Shown: positions 18,683 through 27,431 of the stretch, one piece after another
How the letters are laid out: each line of letters opens with the position of its first letter
Numbering within the stretch: the first letter of the stretch is position 1
NCBI RefSeq assembly: GCF_016745255.1
Contig: NZ_JADOEQ010000017.1
Location: 40,732 to 104,731, forward strand
From: Enterococcus sp. BWR-S5
Lineage (GTDB): Bacteria; Bacillota; Bacilli; Lactobacillales; Enterococcaceae
DNA length: 64,000 nt
Direction: 5' to 3'
Notes under the pieces: generated by a model
The model's database searches: none
What the model saw: the letters and a program-made list of their open reading frames with translations, nothing else
What the model was told of the DNA's origin: nothing
Program-made: the position numbers and the translations under genes

Positions 18683-19264
18683 ATGAGTCAAACAGGAACA
18701 TTTACAGCTCAAAAGCAACCTCAACAACAGATGCAACAAGATACATCAGGTATTGATAAGACAGCAATGGGCTTTGCTCGAGGTGGGAATTTCAATCCTT
18801 CATTGAGTAAACCTCAGCCAACAACATCAAATAACAATCAAGGTGGTGATATTTCTTCACTTGCGAGGCCTGGTTTTGGCAGTGTAGCTGCTGGTGCTGT
18901 CTCATCTGGTGGTGGCGGAACAGGTGGCAAGAAAATTGATGCCAGCCAAATTACAAGTGTGAACATTTCTTTGAAAATGGGCGAGATTATGTATAGTAAT
19001 CCATATAATAATAGTCATGGTTTGTTGGATTCAATAAAGGATGATAGTAAATCTGTACTAGAGGGTTGCTGTAGAGAAGTTGCCTCAACAGGAGAGGACT
19101 TAGCAAAAGCGGTAGAACAAATAGACGCCTATATAAACAGTATCGCGCAGGCTTTTCAAGAAATGGATAAAAAAATAGGTACCGAAATTAGTAACTTAGA
19201 GATTAGCTCAAGAACTAGTGGCAGTCAAAGTAGTGGACCAAACAAATTTTCAGGAGCATTTTAA
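18683..19264 (+). CDS. Q/G-rich type VII-associated protein of unknown function
   Basis: This 193-residue protein is not recognised. Residues ~1-85 are low-complexity: Gln-rich at first (QKQPQQQMQQ), then Asn/Ser/Pro, then a run of Gly/Ala/Ser. Residues ~90-170 are predicted helical with heptad-like spacing and a Cys-Cys pair near residue 128. A Ser/Gly tail ends in SGAF. No signal peptide is seen, so if exported it would go through the type VII system. It closes the effector cassette and has a good AAAGGAG site. The helical half could pair like WXG100 or DUF3130-type partners with a disordered N-terminus added. Function is unknown. Confidence 0.65.
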   Translation: MSQTGTFTAQKQPQQQMQQDTSGIDKTAMGFARGGNFNPSLSKPQPTTSNNNQGGDISSLARPGFGSVAAGAVSSGGGGTGGKKIDASQITSVNISLKMGEIMYSNPYNNSHGLLDSIKDDSKSVLEGCCREVASTGEDLAKAVEQIDAYINSIAQAFQEMDKKIGTEISNLEISSRTSGSQSSGPNKFSGAF

Positions 19265-19338
19265 GACTGAAAAATGAGAATTAGTGAAGGTATCGTAATT
19301 ACTTTGGTATTAACAATATATAAATAGTTCCTTTATCG

Positions 19339-19366
19339 TGCACCGGAGGTGAAGACTTTCGGTGCA
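19339..19366 (+). terminator. Weak hairpin after the effector cassette
   Basis: TGCACCG (19339-19345) pairs with CGGTGCA (19360-19366) around a 14-base loop. Only a short TTCTTA follows, so termination strength is doubtful. Confidence 0.35.
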
Positions 19367-19380
19367 TTCTTAAGGGAAAG

Positions 19381-19509
19381 ATGGGAATAAACGAACGGAA
19401 AATAGGAAGAAAGGAAAGATACGTATATGATGAACTAGAAAAGGAGATATTTACTCTATTTGGCAGAATAGGGTATAAATTAAGATATTTCAATGCTGCT
19501 AAATGCTAG
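19381..19509 (+). CDS. Possible 42-residue small protein
   Basis: The frame encodes a highly charged 42-residue peptide (Lys/Arg/Glu/Tyr-rich, ending in NAAKC). The ATG is preceded by AAGGGA at 19372-19377, only three bases away, and the frame cannot be extended because no in-frame start exists upstream. It is not recognised. It lies between the T7 cassette and endonuclease V, and may be a decayed fragment or chance frame. Confidence 0.25.
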   Translation: MGINERKIGRKERYVYDELEKEIFTLFGRIGYKLRYFNAAKC

Positions 19510-19651
19510 GTGCAGAGCTCACCACATAAAATATTCGTTGTTATTCTTCTATGCGTAACGGGTAATGAATATATATGAATGGTAGACAAAAAGAATAGCG
19601 CAATGGAGAAGTATAGCAATAAAAATGTGTATAAAAAAGGAGCGATTAACT

Positions 19652-20332
19652 ATGTCGGAACTACTTACACAATTCCAACAAGAACAAGAAAAATGGCAAG
19701 CGCAAATCTCTTTGCAGACGAATTTTGCATTGAATGATATCCATCTGGTTGCGGGTGTTGATTTGGCGTACTGGCAGGAAGAGGAACAGGAATTTGGTGT
19801 GTGCAGCATTGTGGTTGTTGACTACCAAACAATGGAGGTTGTTGAGGAGGTAGCTTATCATGGGAAAATCAGTGTGCCGTATATTTCCGGTTATTTGGCT
19901 TTTCGAGAGCTTCCGTTAGTTCTTGAGGCGGTAAAAAAACTGTCTGTTGTGCCTGATTTGTATATGTTTGATGGGAACGGTTATTTACATGTCAGACATA
20001 TGGGAATCGCAACGCATGCCTCTTTCTATTTGAAAAAGCCAACAATCGGGGTAGCGAAGAATTATTTCACTATCGAGGGGGCAACGTTCGATGAACCGGA
20101 TAAAAAAGCGGGTTCTTTTGAGTTAATTGCAGTCAAAGACGATGTGTATGGCTTGGTTTTGCGAAGTAGAGAGGATGTAAAGCCTATTTATGTGTCTTGT
20201 GGTAATTGGATTGATTTGGAAACGGCCAAAGAGATTGTTCTGCATTTTGTAAAAAAAGACAGCAGATTACCTATACCGGTTAGATATGCTGATTTGGCAA
20301 CCCATAGAAAAAGAAAGGAATGTCGGGATTAA
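19652..20332 (+). CDS. nfi: Endonuclease V
   Basis: This 226-residue protein of the endonuclease V family cleaves DNA one phosphodiester 3' of deaminated bases, mainly hypoxanthine, as the first step of alternative excision repair. It carries the family motifs GVDLAY (metal-binding Asp, ~residue 34), PYISGYLAFRELP (strand-separating wedge region), DGNGYLHVRHMGIATH (second catalytic Asp) and IGVAKN. The start at 19652 follows AAAAGGAG at nine bases; a longer in-frame start at 19625 lacks a site. It is probably monocistronic, and no neighbour suggests a special role. Confidence 0.93.
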   Translation: MSELLTQFQQEQEKWQAQISLQTNFALNDIHLVAGVDLAYWQEEEQEFGVCSIVVVDYQTMEVVEEVAYHGKISVPYISGYLAFRELPLVLEAVKKLSVVPDLYMFDGNGYLHVRHMGIATHASFYLKKPTIGVAKNYFTIEGATFDEPDKKAGSFELIAVKDDVYGLVLRSREDVKPIYVSCGNWIDLETAKEIVLHFVKKDSRLPIPVRYADLATHRKRKECRD

Positions 20333-20365
20333 CGGTGCGTGCTGGAGAAAGTTCAGTTTCGGTTT

Positions 20366-20395
20366 TTGATTTATCTATATACCAAATGATATGAT
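20366..20395 (+). promoter_or_regulatory. Promoter of the efflux leader
   Basis: TTGATT (20366-20371) and TATGAT (20390-20395) are separated by 18 bp. Transcription from here would cover the leader peptide, the terminator hairpin and then the MFS gene. Confidence 0.55.
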
Positions 20396-20433
20396 TGATA
20401 TGAAATGAAGAAATAGTGAAAGGAGTATGCGAC

Positions 20434-20487
20434 ATGCTATTTATTAGGAAGGCAATGATTGACTCTATTCGTTTGAGAAGAGGGTAG
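20434..20487 (+). CDS. Leader peptide with Arg-Leu-Arg motif, upstream of MFS efflux gene
   Basis: A 17-codon frame encodes MLFIRKAMIDSIRLRRG, with a strong AAAGGAG at 20419-20425 eight bases from the ATG. The Ile-Arg-Leu-Arg segment matches the (+)X(+) motif at which macrolide-bound ribosomes stall; known examples include the Met-Arg-Leu-Arg of the ErmD leader and the short leader of mef-type genes. The RLRRG codons overlap the left arm of the terminator that follows, so a stalled ribosome would block the hairpin and let transcription reach the efflux gene. The arrangement is seen in the sequence; drug induction is inferred. Confidence 0.7.
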   Translation: MLFIRKAMIDSIRLRRG

Positions 20488-20501
20488 GCTCTTCTTTTTT
20501 T
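20476..20501 (+). terminator. Attenuator terminator overlapping the leader peptide
   Basis: AGAAGAG (20476-20482) pairs with CTCTTCT (20489-20495) around GGTAGG and is followed by seven T at 20495-20501. The left arm lies in the last codons of the leader frame and the stop codon lies in the loop, which is the geometry of transcription attenuation by a stalled ribosome. Confidence 0.8.
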
Positions 20502-20566
20502 GGAGCACTCCAAATTAGGAAGAGAAAACTTAGTCCTAAATAAACGAACAAAACAGGAGTGTTTTT

Positions 20567-21856
20567 ATGAATAAACAACCAACGATTGACATGAAGAACT
20601 GGCGAAGAAACTTCTATTTATTTCTTACAGGACAGTTTTTATCAGGTATAACAAGCATGATTGTCCAATACTCGATTATTTGGTATTTGACAGAAACTAC
20701 AGGCTCAGCAACGATTTTAAGTATTGCCACATTGTTGGGGATGATTCCGATGGTGATACTGAGCCCATTTGCCGGTCCATTTATTGATCGGTTAAATAAA
20801 AAAGGCGTATTGATGGTTACTGATATCATTGTAGCAATTTTTGCATTGGTACTATCAGTTGTAGGTACTCTATCCTCTGATTTCCCGCTATGGCTGGTTT
20901 TTGTTTCGCTCTTGATACGGGCAATTGCTCAGACTTTTCAAATGCCTACGATTCAGTCTATCCTGCCGACCATGGTACCGGAGGATGAAATAACGAAGGT
21001 GAATGGTCAGCTGGGGATGGTCCAGTCGGCGAATTTTATTGTTGCTCCGGCGTTAGGGGCATTTCTTTTTTCTGTGATTCCCATGAACCTTCTGATTTTA
21101 CTTGATGTACTTGGAGCGATAATCGGTGTTGGTTTACTGATTTTTATAAAGATTCCACATCTTCCATCAGAGGGAGAACGAATTCATTTAATGGCGGATA
21201 CGGTTTTTGGTTTTAAGAAATTAATCGAGAATAAAGGGCTGTGGTATATTACGCTTATCGGAGCTGCTTTCACATTGATTTTTATGCCGGCAGCAAGTCT
21301 ATATCCGTTGATGACAATGAGCTATTTCCATGGTACAGTCGGACAGGCCGGATTGATTGAGGTGATTTATGCGGTAGGGATGTTGGCCGGGGGAACAATC
21401 ATCGGTATTTTTGGGAACTGGAAGAATCGAATGAAGCCAGTATTGTTGGCTTACTTGGTGATAGGTCTCACGATTGGTGCCAGCGGTCTCATACCGCCAA
21501 CACGTACAGGATTTATTTGGTTCGCTCTGCTAAATGCGGCAGCGGGGTTTGCCACACCGTATTTCAACACTCTGCTAATGGCGATGATTCAGCAAAGCTA
21601 CGAGCCAAAATATCTTGGTCGTATCATGGGCGTGCTGAATTCATTGATGAGTATTACTGGCCCTGTGGGGTTAATTTTTGCCGGACCTTTGGCGGATAAG
21701 ATTGGTGTTGAGAAACTATTTCTTATTGCCGGTATCGGCACCCTTCTTTGTGGGCTCGTGAATTTTCTAATTCCTGTAGCAAGAAATTATGATAAAGAAT
21801 TACAGAGGAAGCTAGCAGAAACAGAGGAAGAGCCCACTCGCTTGTCAGAAAAATAA
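20567..21856 (+). CDS. Mef-like MFS drug efflux transporter
   Basis: This 429-residue major facilitator protein has twelve predicted transmembrane helices and resembles the DHA3 branch that includes macrolide pump Mef. The similarity is clear early on: N-terminal Trp-Arg-Arg-x-Phe-Tyr, GQFLSGITSMIVQYSIIWYL, the motif-A loop GPFIDRLNKKG, and a PTIQSILPTMVPEDEITKVNG-type cytoplasmic segment (the last parts quoted separately from adjoining helices). It would use the proton gradient to export a lipophilic drug. It follows a leader peptide and attenuator, which supports inducible resistance. Start: AGGAGTG then ATG. The substrate cannot be proven; macrolides are the best guess from both the leader and the family. 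Confidence 0.85.
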   Translation: MNKQPTIDMKNWRRNFYLFLTGQFLSGITSMIVQYSIIWYLTETTGSATILSIATLLGMIPMVILSPFAGPFIDRLNKKGVLMVTDIIVAIFALVLSVVGTLSSDFPLWLVFVSLLIRAIAQTFQMPTIQSILPTMVPEDEITKVNGQLGMVQSANFIVAPALGAFLFSVIPMNLLILLDVLGAIIGVGLLIFIKIPHLPSEGERIHLMADTVFGFKKLIENKGLWYITLIGAAFTLIFMPAASLYPLMTMSYFHGTVGQAGLIEVIYAVGMLAGGTIIGIFGNWKNRMKPVLLAYLVIGLTIGASGLIPPTRTGFIWFALLNAAAGFATPYFNTLLMAMIQQSYEPKYLGRIMGVLNSLMSITGPVGLIFAGPLADKIGVEKLFLIAGIGTLLCGLVNFLIPVARNYDKELQRKLAETEEEPTRLSEK

Positions 21857-21902
21857 GAAAATAGCTGAAAAATCAGATAGATGTATGTTTGTATCATCAA
21901 AG

Positions 21903-21938
21903 GGAGCAGAGCCACGTTAAGCGGCTCTGTTCCTTTTG
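21903..21938 (+). terminator. Intrinsic terminator after the MFS gene
   Basis: GGAGCAGAGCC (21903-21913) pairs with GGCTCTGTTCC (21923-21933) through one G-T wobble, followed by TTTTGT. Confidence 0.85.
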
Positions 21939-21980
21939 TCTAAAGAGTCTTTTTCTGCTAACAGTCAGTTATAAGAATAC

Positions 21981-22031
21981 TTGACTTTTTGTGATTGTTT
22001 TGAGATATTAAATAAGGAAAGCGCTTTTTCA
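21981..22031 (+). promoter_or_regulatory. Promoter and cre-like site of the pectate lyase gene
   Basis: TTGACT at 21981-21986 is followed by -10 candidates GATATT (22004, 17-bp spacer) or TATTAA (22006). Just downstream, GGAAAGCGCTTTTTCA (22016-22031) contains the AAAGCGCTTT core of a catabolite response element with one extra T. CcpA binding there would block transcription when preferred sugars are present, which suits a polysaccharide-degrading gene. Confidence 0.5.
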
Positions 22032-22056
22032 CTATTTTTAAAGGGAGATGAACGAT

Positions 22057-24984
22057 TTGGCAGGTAAGTTTATTCGGAAGTTTGTAACTGTATCTTATTG
22101 TGCGGCGTCATTAATGTTACCTTTGACTGCAGTTGCTGTTGAAGCAACAGAAATGACAGGAAATTCTTTTTCGGAAGAAAATGTTCACGTGAACAATGTT
22201 GAAGCAACAACATTTGATTCTGAAATGGCAGAATCAGAATCAACAGAATCTACGGCTTCAGAAGCAATTGAACATTCGACTGAAGTCAGTGTATCGAAGA
22301 CTGAAGCAGAAGAAATTGAAACAGCTGTTGCACCTAGAGCATTGGGAGAATGGCAGAGTATCTTTTTTGGGGAAAGTACCGGTGAAGCGAAAACTAGCAT
22401 CAATGTCATTGATGAAAAGACCGTGAACATTAAAAGCCAAGACAATGGAGGCAAATTCTTAATCAGTGGTACAGATGGCTTATCGTATTATTACACACAG
22501 GTGCCTAAGGATAAAAACTTCTCGCTTTCAGGAAAGGTAACAGTTAACACATGGAAGTATACGAATGGTCAAGAAGGATTCGCTTTGATGGTTCGAGATG
22601 CCGTGCCAAGTGAAACAATGTATGACCGAAGTCATTATTCAAATTCTTATTCAATTCTTGGTAGTAGACTGGAGTATATTTGGGATTTCGATAAAAACCA
22701 GGTAACGACTGGTAACGGAGCTAAGTATGCGATGAAGCTGGGGCTGGGTACTAGAACCGTGGTGGGTGTAACAAGTGATCCGCTGAATCCACCGGAGGTT
22801 GGTTCTGTGACGTATAATTATTTTCCAATGGAAACAGCTGCAGCAGATAATAAGCTTGAAGCCGGAACCTATAATGTGATGGGAAATGCTGAGTCTGAGG
22901 TGGGAGCGACAACGATAGGTAATTTGACGACCTTTGATTTTACCATGAAAAAGACGAATAGCGGATTTGAAGCATACTATACAGATGCATCCGGCAAGAC
23001 GGTTCGTGATGTACTTTGGGATTGGGAGTCAATGTTTGTATTGGATCAGGAAAATGTTTGTGTTGGTTTTGCAACGGCACGGAATATGGATATTACTGTC
23101 AGCGGATTAGAAATGACCTACTCTGACCCGAAAGAAGATCCAGATCCGGAAGAACGACCAACAGAAAAAATTGAACCTGTCTATAGTATTTCATCCAGTA
23201 AAGAAAGCGGAACAAAGGAATATGACTTGCGTTTCAAAGCAAATGCGGATGGTTCGTTGGTCTTGCGGGACAAGGAAACTGGCACTGTTTTTGAAGCCGG
23301 AAACAATATCGCTGTCCAAGCAAACAAGGAAATTACGATTCCGGTAGAGCTGGAGAAGGCGGCAACGACCTTTGAAGCAATTTTTACACCGGACAAAACA
23401 TATATTCCAGGAGAATACATGGAGATGAGCAATTACGATGAGGCGACTATTGAGCATCAGGTTAAGTATCGCGAGTTGAAGTCAACGCTCTATGTTACAC
23501 CGGGAGGCACTGAGAATGCTTCTGGAACAGTTGAAGATCCGATTGCGTTGCGTACGGCATTGAGCTATGCCAAGCCGGGGATGACGATTGTTTTAGCTGT
23601 AGGTAATTATACCTTTGATAAGAAACTGACAATTCAAAAAGGTGTGAACGGTACAGCGGAACAGCCAATCACATTGGTTGCGGAGAAAAATGAAGCAGGG
23701 CTTCGTCCGGTGCTTGATTTTACAGGAAAAGGCGGCGGATTGTCTCATTGGGGGAACCATTGGATTTATCGTGGGTTTGATGTGACAGGTGCTTCTGACA
23801 TGTCTAAGGGAATAGAAGTTTCCGGTCATTATAACTGGTTGGAGGATATTCAAACCTATCGGAATGGCAACACTGGTATTCAAATCAGCGGATCAGCCAT
23901 AGATACGATTAATGAGTGGCCTTCTTACAATACAATCAAGAACTGTACTTCCTATGAAAATGCAGATACTGGTTTTGAGGATGCGGACGGTTTCGCAGCT
24001 AAAATTACTACAGGTCCCGGGAATGTGTTTGATGGTTGTATTGCTTACCACAATGCAGATGATGGCTGGGATTTATTTGCTAAGAATGAAACTGGAAGTA
24101 TCGGTAAGGTCACAATCAAAAACTCTGTCGCTTATCGAAATGGCTGGTTGGCAAATGATCCATCTAAAACAGGTAATGGGAATGGATTTAAAATGGGTGG
24201 CTCGTCTCTTCCGGGGGACCATGAGCTCATTAACAGTCTGACCTTCGAAAATTTAGGTAAAGGCATTGATTCTAACAGTGGGACAGATATTATTGTTAAC
24301 AGTAGCACCTCGTTTAACAATCAATCACATAATGTGGCACTGTATACAACCTCTTCTGACACAACAAACTATTTTGCAGATGGTATTCTGTCGTTTCGAA
24401 CAACTGGTGCTGAGGTGAAAGAGAAACTGGAGCTTAGGAACCAGGAAGAGTCACAGGTGTATGGTGCAACAAATTATTACTGGACGCCGGTAACAGCACG
24501 TCAGTCAGTAAATACAGGGAATCATCAGGTGCAGGAAGCTTGGTTTGAACGTGTGACGACTGCTGAAGAAAGTAATCTTCCCGCGGAACAACCCATCACC
24601 CGTTATAGTAACGGCAGTATCAATGTTCATGGCCTGATGCAGGTAAAAAATTATTCAAATGAAACATTGGCGGAAGGCATTGGTGCAGTGTTTAATGAAA
24701 TGACTTCACCGAATTCTGCTTATCCTGTCTATGATCTTTCTGGAACGGGAGAAACGGATGATTCTTCGGATACTTCTACAACAACGGAGAGCAGCACGAC
24801 TGAAACAGACTCAGTGAGTCATTCCGATTCTTCAACGGATAAGCCGACAGGAGGAAGTAAGCCTGATGGCAGCGGCTTGCCGCAAACTGGTGAGTTAAAA
24901 AATATGATGTTGGGCGCAGCTGGGATGCTGGTATTATTTGGCTCAGCTGTAATGTATGGAGCGAAAAAGAAGCGTCAGGCTTAG
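22057..24984 (+). CDS. Wall-anchored PL9-family pectate lyase
   Basis: This ~975-residue secreted protein has a signal peptide, an acidic Thr/Ser/Glu stretch (~30-90), an N-terminal beta-sandwich-like region (~95-350), a right-handed beta-helix (~470-770), a Thr/Ser linker, and an LPQTG sorting signal with hydrophobic and Lys/Arg tail. The helix matches polysaccharide lyase family 9. Calcium-site Asp residues at ~644 (DADGF), ~668-669 and ~672 (NADDGWD) keep the 24/25/28 spacing of Pel9A, and Lys ~712 (GFKMGG) fits the catalytic base. It should cut pectate by beta-elimination at the cell surface. AAGGGAG at 22041-22047 touches the ATG at 22048, so the in-frame TTG at 22057, nine bases away, is the better start. 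No pectin-use neighbours are present. Confidence 0.85.
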   Translation: MAGKFIRKFVTVSYCAASLMLPLTAVAVEATEMTGNSFSEENVHVNNVEATTFDSEMAESESTESTASEAIEHSTEVSVSKTEAEEIETAVAPRALGEWQSIFFGESTGEAKTSINVIDEKTVNIKSQDNGGKFLISGTDGLSYYYTQVPKDKNFSLSGKVTVNTWKYTNGQEGFALMVRDAVPSETMYDRSHYSNSYSILGSRLEYIWDFDKNQVTTGNGAKYAMKLGLGTRTVVGVTSDPLNPPEVGSVTYNYFPMETAAADNKLEAGTYNVMGNAESEVGATTIGNLTTFDFTMKKTNSGFEAYYTDASGKTVRDVLWDWESMFVLDQENVCVGFATARNMDITVSGLEMTYSDPKEDPDPEERPTEKIEPVYSISSSKESGTKEYDLRFKANADGSLVLRDKETGTVFEAGNNIAVQANKEITIPVELEKAATTFEAIFTPDKTYIPGEYMEMSNYDEATIEHQVKYRELKSTLYVTPGGTENASGTVEDPIALRTALSYAKPGMTIVLAVGNYTFDKKLTIQKGVNGTAEQPITLVAEKNEAGLRPVLDFTGKGGGLSHWGNHWIYRGFDVTGASDMSKGIEVSGHYNWLEDIQTYRNGNTGIQISGSAIDTINEWPSYNTIKNCTSYENADTGFEDADGFAAKITTGPGNVFDGCIAYHNADDGWDLFAKNETGSIGKVTIKNSVAYRNGWLANDPSKTGNGNGFKMGGSSLPGDHELINSLTFENLGKGIDSNSGTDIIVNSSTSFNNQSHNVALYTTSSDTTNYFADGILSFRTTGAEVKEKLELRNQEESQVYGATNYYWTPVTARQSVNTGNHQVQEAWFERVTTAEESNLPAEQPITRYSNGSINVHGLMQVKNYSNETLAEGIGAVFNEMTSPNSAYPVYDLSGTGETDDSSDTSTTTESSTTETDSVSHSDSSTDKPTGGSKPDGSGLPQTGELKNMMLGAAGMLVLFGSAVMYGAKKKRQA

Positions 24985-25058
24985 TTGCTCAACAGGATTT
25001 GAAAACGCACGTTAGATAGGATAGGAATTTCATCTATTCTATCCTTATCAATAAGAAG

Positions 25059-25090
25059 AGTGTAGAGTGAGTTGGCTCTGCACTTTTTTA
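25059..25090 (+). terminator. Intrinsic terminator after the pectate lyase gene
   Basis: AGTGTAGAG (25059-25067) pairs with CTCTGCACT (25076-25084) through one wobble, then TTTTTT. An earlier weaker hairpin (AGGATAG/CTATCCT, 25018-25045) lacks a T-run. Confidence 0.8.
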
Positions 25091-25298
25091 TCGTCATTTT
25101 AAGTGAAAGCCTCAGCTAATGAGAAGCATATGGTATATACGACTTGTAGCGTATGTATGTAAGCTTTTTCATTATAGATATTTGGGAGAATATAAACTAT
25201 ACTGGTAGTAATAACGAAAAAATACGGATGGATGTCTTTTTTCACTCAGTAAACGAAAGCCGAGAAAAGTCGTTCAGCAGGTTAGAGGGGTAAATAGT

Positions 25299-26129
25299 AT
25301 GGCGATTAAAGCAATTGTACTTGATATTGATGGAACATTACTAAATGATGAAAAGGAAATATCTGCAAAAACAAAGCAGGCATTGATTAATGCACAGGAA
25401 CAGGGAATTAAAGTGATTTTAGCATCTGGGCGACCAACAACAGGGATGCAAAAGCATGTGAAAGAGCTGCAGCTGGATAAATATGAAGGCTTCATTGTTT
25501 CTTTTAACGGTGCCTGTGTTATTGATTGTAAAACAGACGAAATGCTGTTTAATCAGGCGATGTCTGTAGAGGACAGCAAAGCAATTTTGGAGCATTTAAA
25601 GCAGTTTGATGTGAAACCGATGATTGATAAAGAAGACTATCTCTATGTGAATGATGTTTTTGATAACATTGTGACACTTCCGACAGGGGAGTTCAATATT
25701 ATTGAGTATGAGTCCAGAGGCGGTAATTTTAAGCTGTGTGAGATCGATGATTTGGCGGCCTTTGTGGATTTTCCGTTGAATAAAATCTTGATTGCCGGCG
25801 ATCCGGACTATTTGCAGGAGCATCATGTGGCGATGAAAGCGCCATTTGAAGGAAGCCTGAACGCTATGTTTACCGCACCGGTTTATTTTGAATTTACAGA
25901 TAAAGGAATTGATAAAGCGAAAGCGCTGGATAGTGTACTGCCCAATTTTGGTATTCATGCGGAGGAAGTGATTTCCTTTGGTGATGGCCATAACGATCGT
26001 TCTATTATTGAATATGCAGGCGTAGGTGTAGCGATGGCGAATGCAGTAGATGACTTGAAAGCAGCAGATGAGATTACATTATCGAATAATGAAGACGGCA
26101 TTGCTGTGATGCTGGAAAAATACTTATAG
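25299..26129 (+). CDS. Cof-type HAD phosphatase (YidA-like)
   Basis: This 276-residue haloacid dehalogenase-like hydrolase belongs to the Cof/YidA subfamily. Motif I DIDGTLL (Asp9 and Asp11), motif II around SGR, and motif III/IV FGDGHNDRSII near residue 228 are all present, with the large C2-type cap domain between them. Members dephosphorylate sugar phosphates and related small phosphate esters in the cytoplasm; the true substrate is rarely clear. The start follows GAGGGG. It stands alone between terminators and unrelated genes, so context adds nothing to the substrate. Confidence 0.9.
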   Translation: MAIKAIVLDIDGTLLNDEKEISAKTKQALINAQEQGIKVILASGRPTTGMQKHVKELQLDKYEGFIVSFNGACVIDCKTDEMLFNQAMSVEDSKAILEHLKQFDVKPMIDKEDYLYVNDVFDNIVTLPTGEFNIIEYESRGGNFKLCEIDDLAAFVDFPLNKILIAGDPDYLQEHHVAMKAPFEGSLNAMFTAPVYFEFTDKGIDKAKALDSVLPNFGIHAEEVISFGDGHNDRSIIEYAGVGVAMANAVDDLKAADEITLSNNEDGIAVMLEKYL

Positions 26130-26331
26130 TCCATATTTAAGCTATAAAACATCTTAAGGCTGAGTATTATTTATAACAAGAGAAACATTTTGCCACTGAG
26201 TACTATCGTGGGAGATAGCTAATTTTATGAGCAATCCTCATAGTAAGAGGGTAGGGGTTCGTCAGACAGCAATTTTGTGCCGTTTTTTCACTCGCGGCTA
26301 AATGAGTCAAAAATGATGGGAGATTTGGTAG

Positions 26332-27417
26332 ATGGATGCACTAAAAGAAAGTTGGAAAGCAGCTGCATACAAGCTGGGAAATCATGGCGAACGGACGATT
26401 GATGTGCTAAAGCAAGTCTTGCTATCGGTTGACGATCAAATAGAAAGTGACATGTATGGAACAGGGGCTGTAATCGAAGATTTCGAGAAGAAAATGGCTG
26501 AGGTTCTTGGAAAGGAAGCAGCTATCTTTTTCCCTAGTGGTACAATGGCGCAGCAAATTGCATTAAGGGTTTGGACGGATCGAAAAGGAAATAAGACAAT
26601 TGCTTATCATCCGTTGTCACACCTTGAGATTCACGAAGAGGATGGATTGAAAATGCTTCATCAGATTCACCCCATCTTGCTTGGTGAAGAGGATCGATTG
26701 CTTACGCTAGAGGATGTAAAAGCGGCAGCGCCTCAGATTTCCTGCTTGCTTTTGGAGCTGCCACAACGAGAAATTGGCGGACAGCTGCCAACCTTTGAAG
26801 AGCTGGAAACAATTAGCCGTTATTGCCGTGAACATGGAATCTTGCTTCATTTAGATGGTGCACGACTGTGGGAATGCCTGCCGTATTATAACAAAACAGC
26901 GGCTGAAATCTGTTCTCTATTCGATAGTGTCTATGTGTCGTTTTATAAGGGGCTTGGGGGAATCGCTGGTGCAATTCTTGCTGGGGATTACTCTTTTATT
27001 GCGGAAGCAAAACCATGGAAAAGACGACATGGCGGTGATTTGATTAGTCTGTATCCCTATGTGCTGTCCTCAGATTATTATTATGAACAGAGGATTGAAA
27101 AGATGACAGACTATTATGAGTCTGCGAAACAAGTGGCGGAACAATTTAATGCTTGTTCAGGAGTTAAGACAATACCACAGATACCGGTAACTAATATGTT
27201 TCATGTTCACTTTTCAAAACCTGCAGCAGAAATGGCAGAGATTTTGACAGCCTTGCAAAAGGAAACAGAGATTGGTTTTACGGGGATGTTGAAGAGTCAA
27301 GGGGCTTCTGCCTGTTCCTTTGAGCTCTCAATTGGTGATGCGTTTGGGAAGATACCGAAGAACCAATGGAGAGAGGCTGTTCAGGATTTAGGGAAACGGA
27401 CAACCCCCTCTGATTGA
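26332..27417 (+). CDS. PLP-dependent beta-eliminating lyase / threonine aldolase-like
   Basis: This 361-residue fold-type I PLP enzyme belongs to the beta-eliminating lyase/threonine aldolase family. Visible features are FFPSGTMAQQ (cofactor phosphate region, ~63-72), LHLDGARLWE (Asp that contacts the PLP ring nitrogen, ~177-186), and SFYKGLGGIAGA with the Schiff-base Lys near residue 205. Family members split beta-hydroxy amino acids or eliminate beta substituents. The sequence looks somewhat distant from typical low-specificity threonine aldolases, so the exact reaction is uncertain. Its stop lies 14 bases upstream of the next gene's start, and that gene's ribosome site begins at the stop codon, so the two are probably cotranscribed. 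Confidence 0.75.
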   Translation: MDALKESWKAAAYKLGNHGERTIDVLKQVLLSVDDQIESDMYGTGAVIEDFEKKMAEVLGKEAAIFFPSGTMAQQIALRVWTDRKGNKTIAYHPLSHLEIHEEDGLKMLHQIHPILLGEEDRLLTLEDVKAAAPQISCLLLELPQREIGGQLPTFEELETISRYCREHGILLHLDGARLWECLPYYNKTAAEICSLFDSVYVSFYKGLGGIAGAILAGDYSFIAEAKPWKRRHGGDLISLYPYVLSSDYYYEQRIEKMTDYYESAKQVAEQFNACSGVKTIPQIPVTNMFHVHFSKPAAEMAEILTALQKETEIGFTGMLKSQGASACSFELSIGDAFGKIPKNQWREAVQDLGKRTTPSD

Positions 27418-27431
27418 AAGGAGTGATGCGC

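Noticed and set aside
26227..26301. 24-codon frame before the PLP enzyme gene
   Set aside because: No properly spaced ribosome site and no recognisable sequence.
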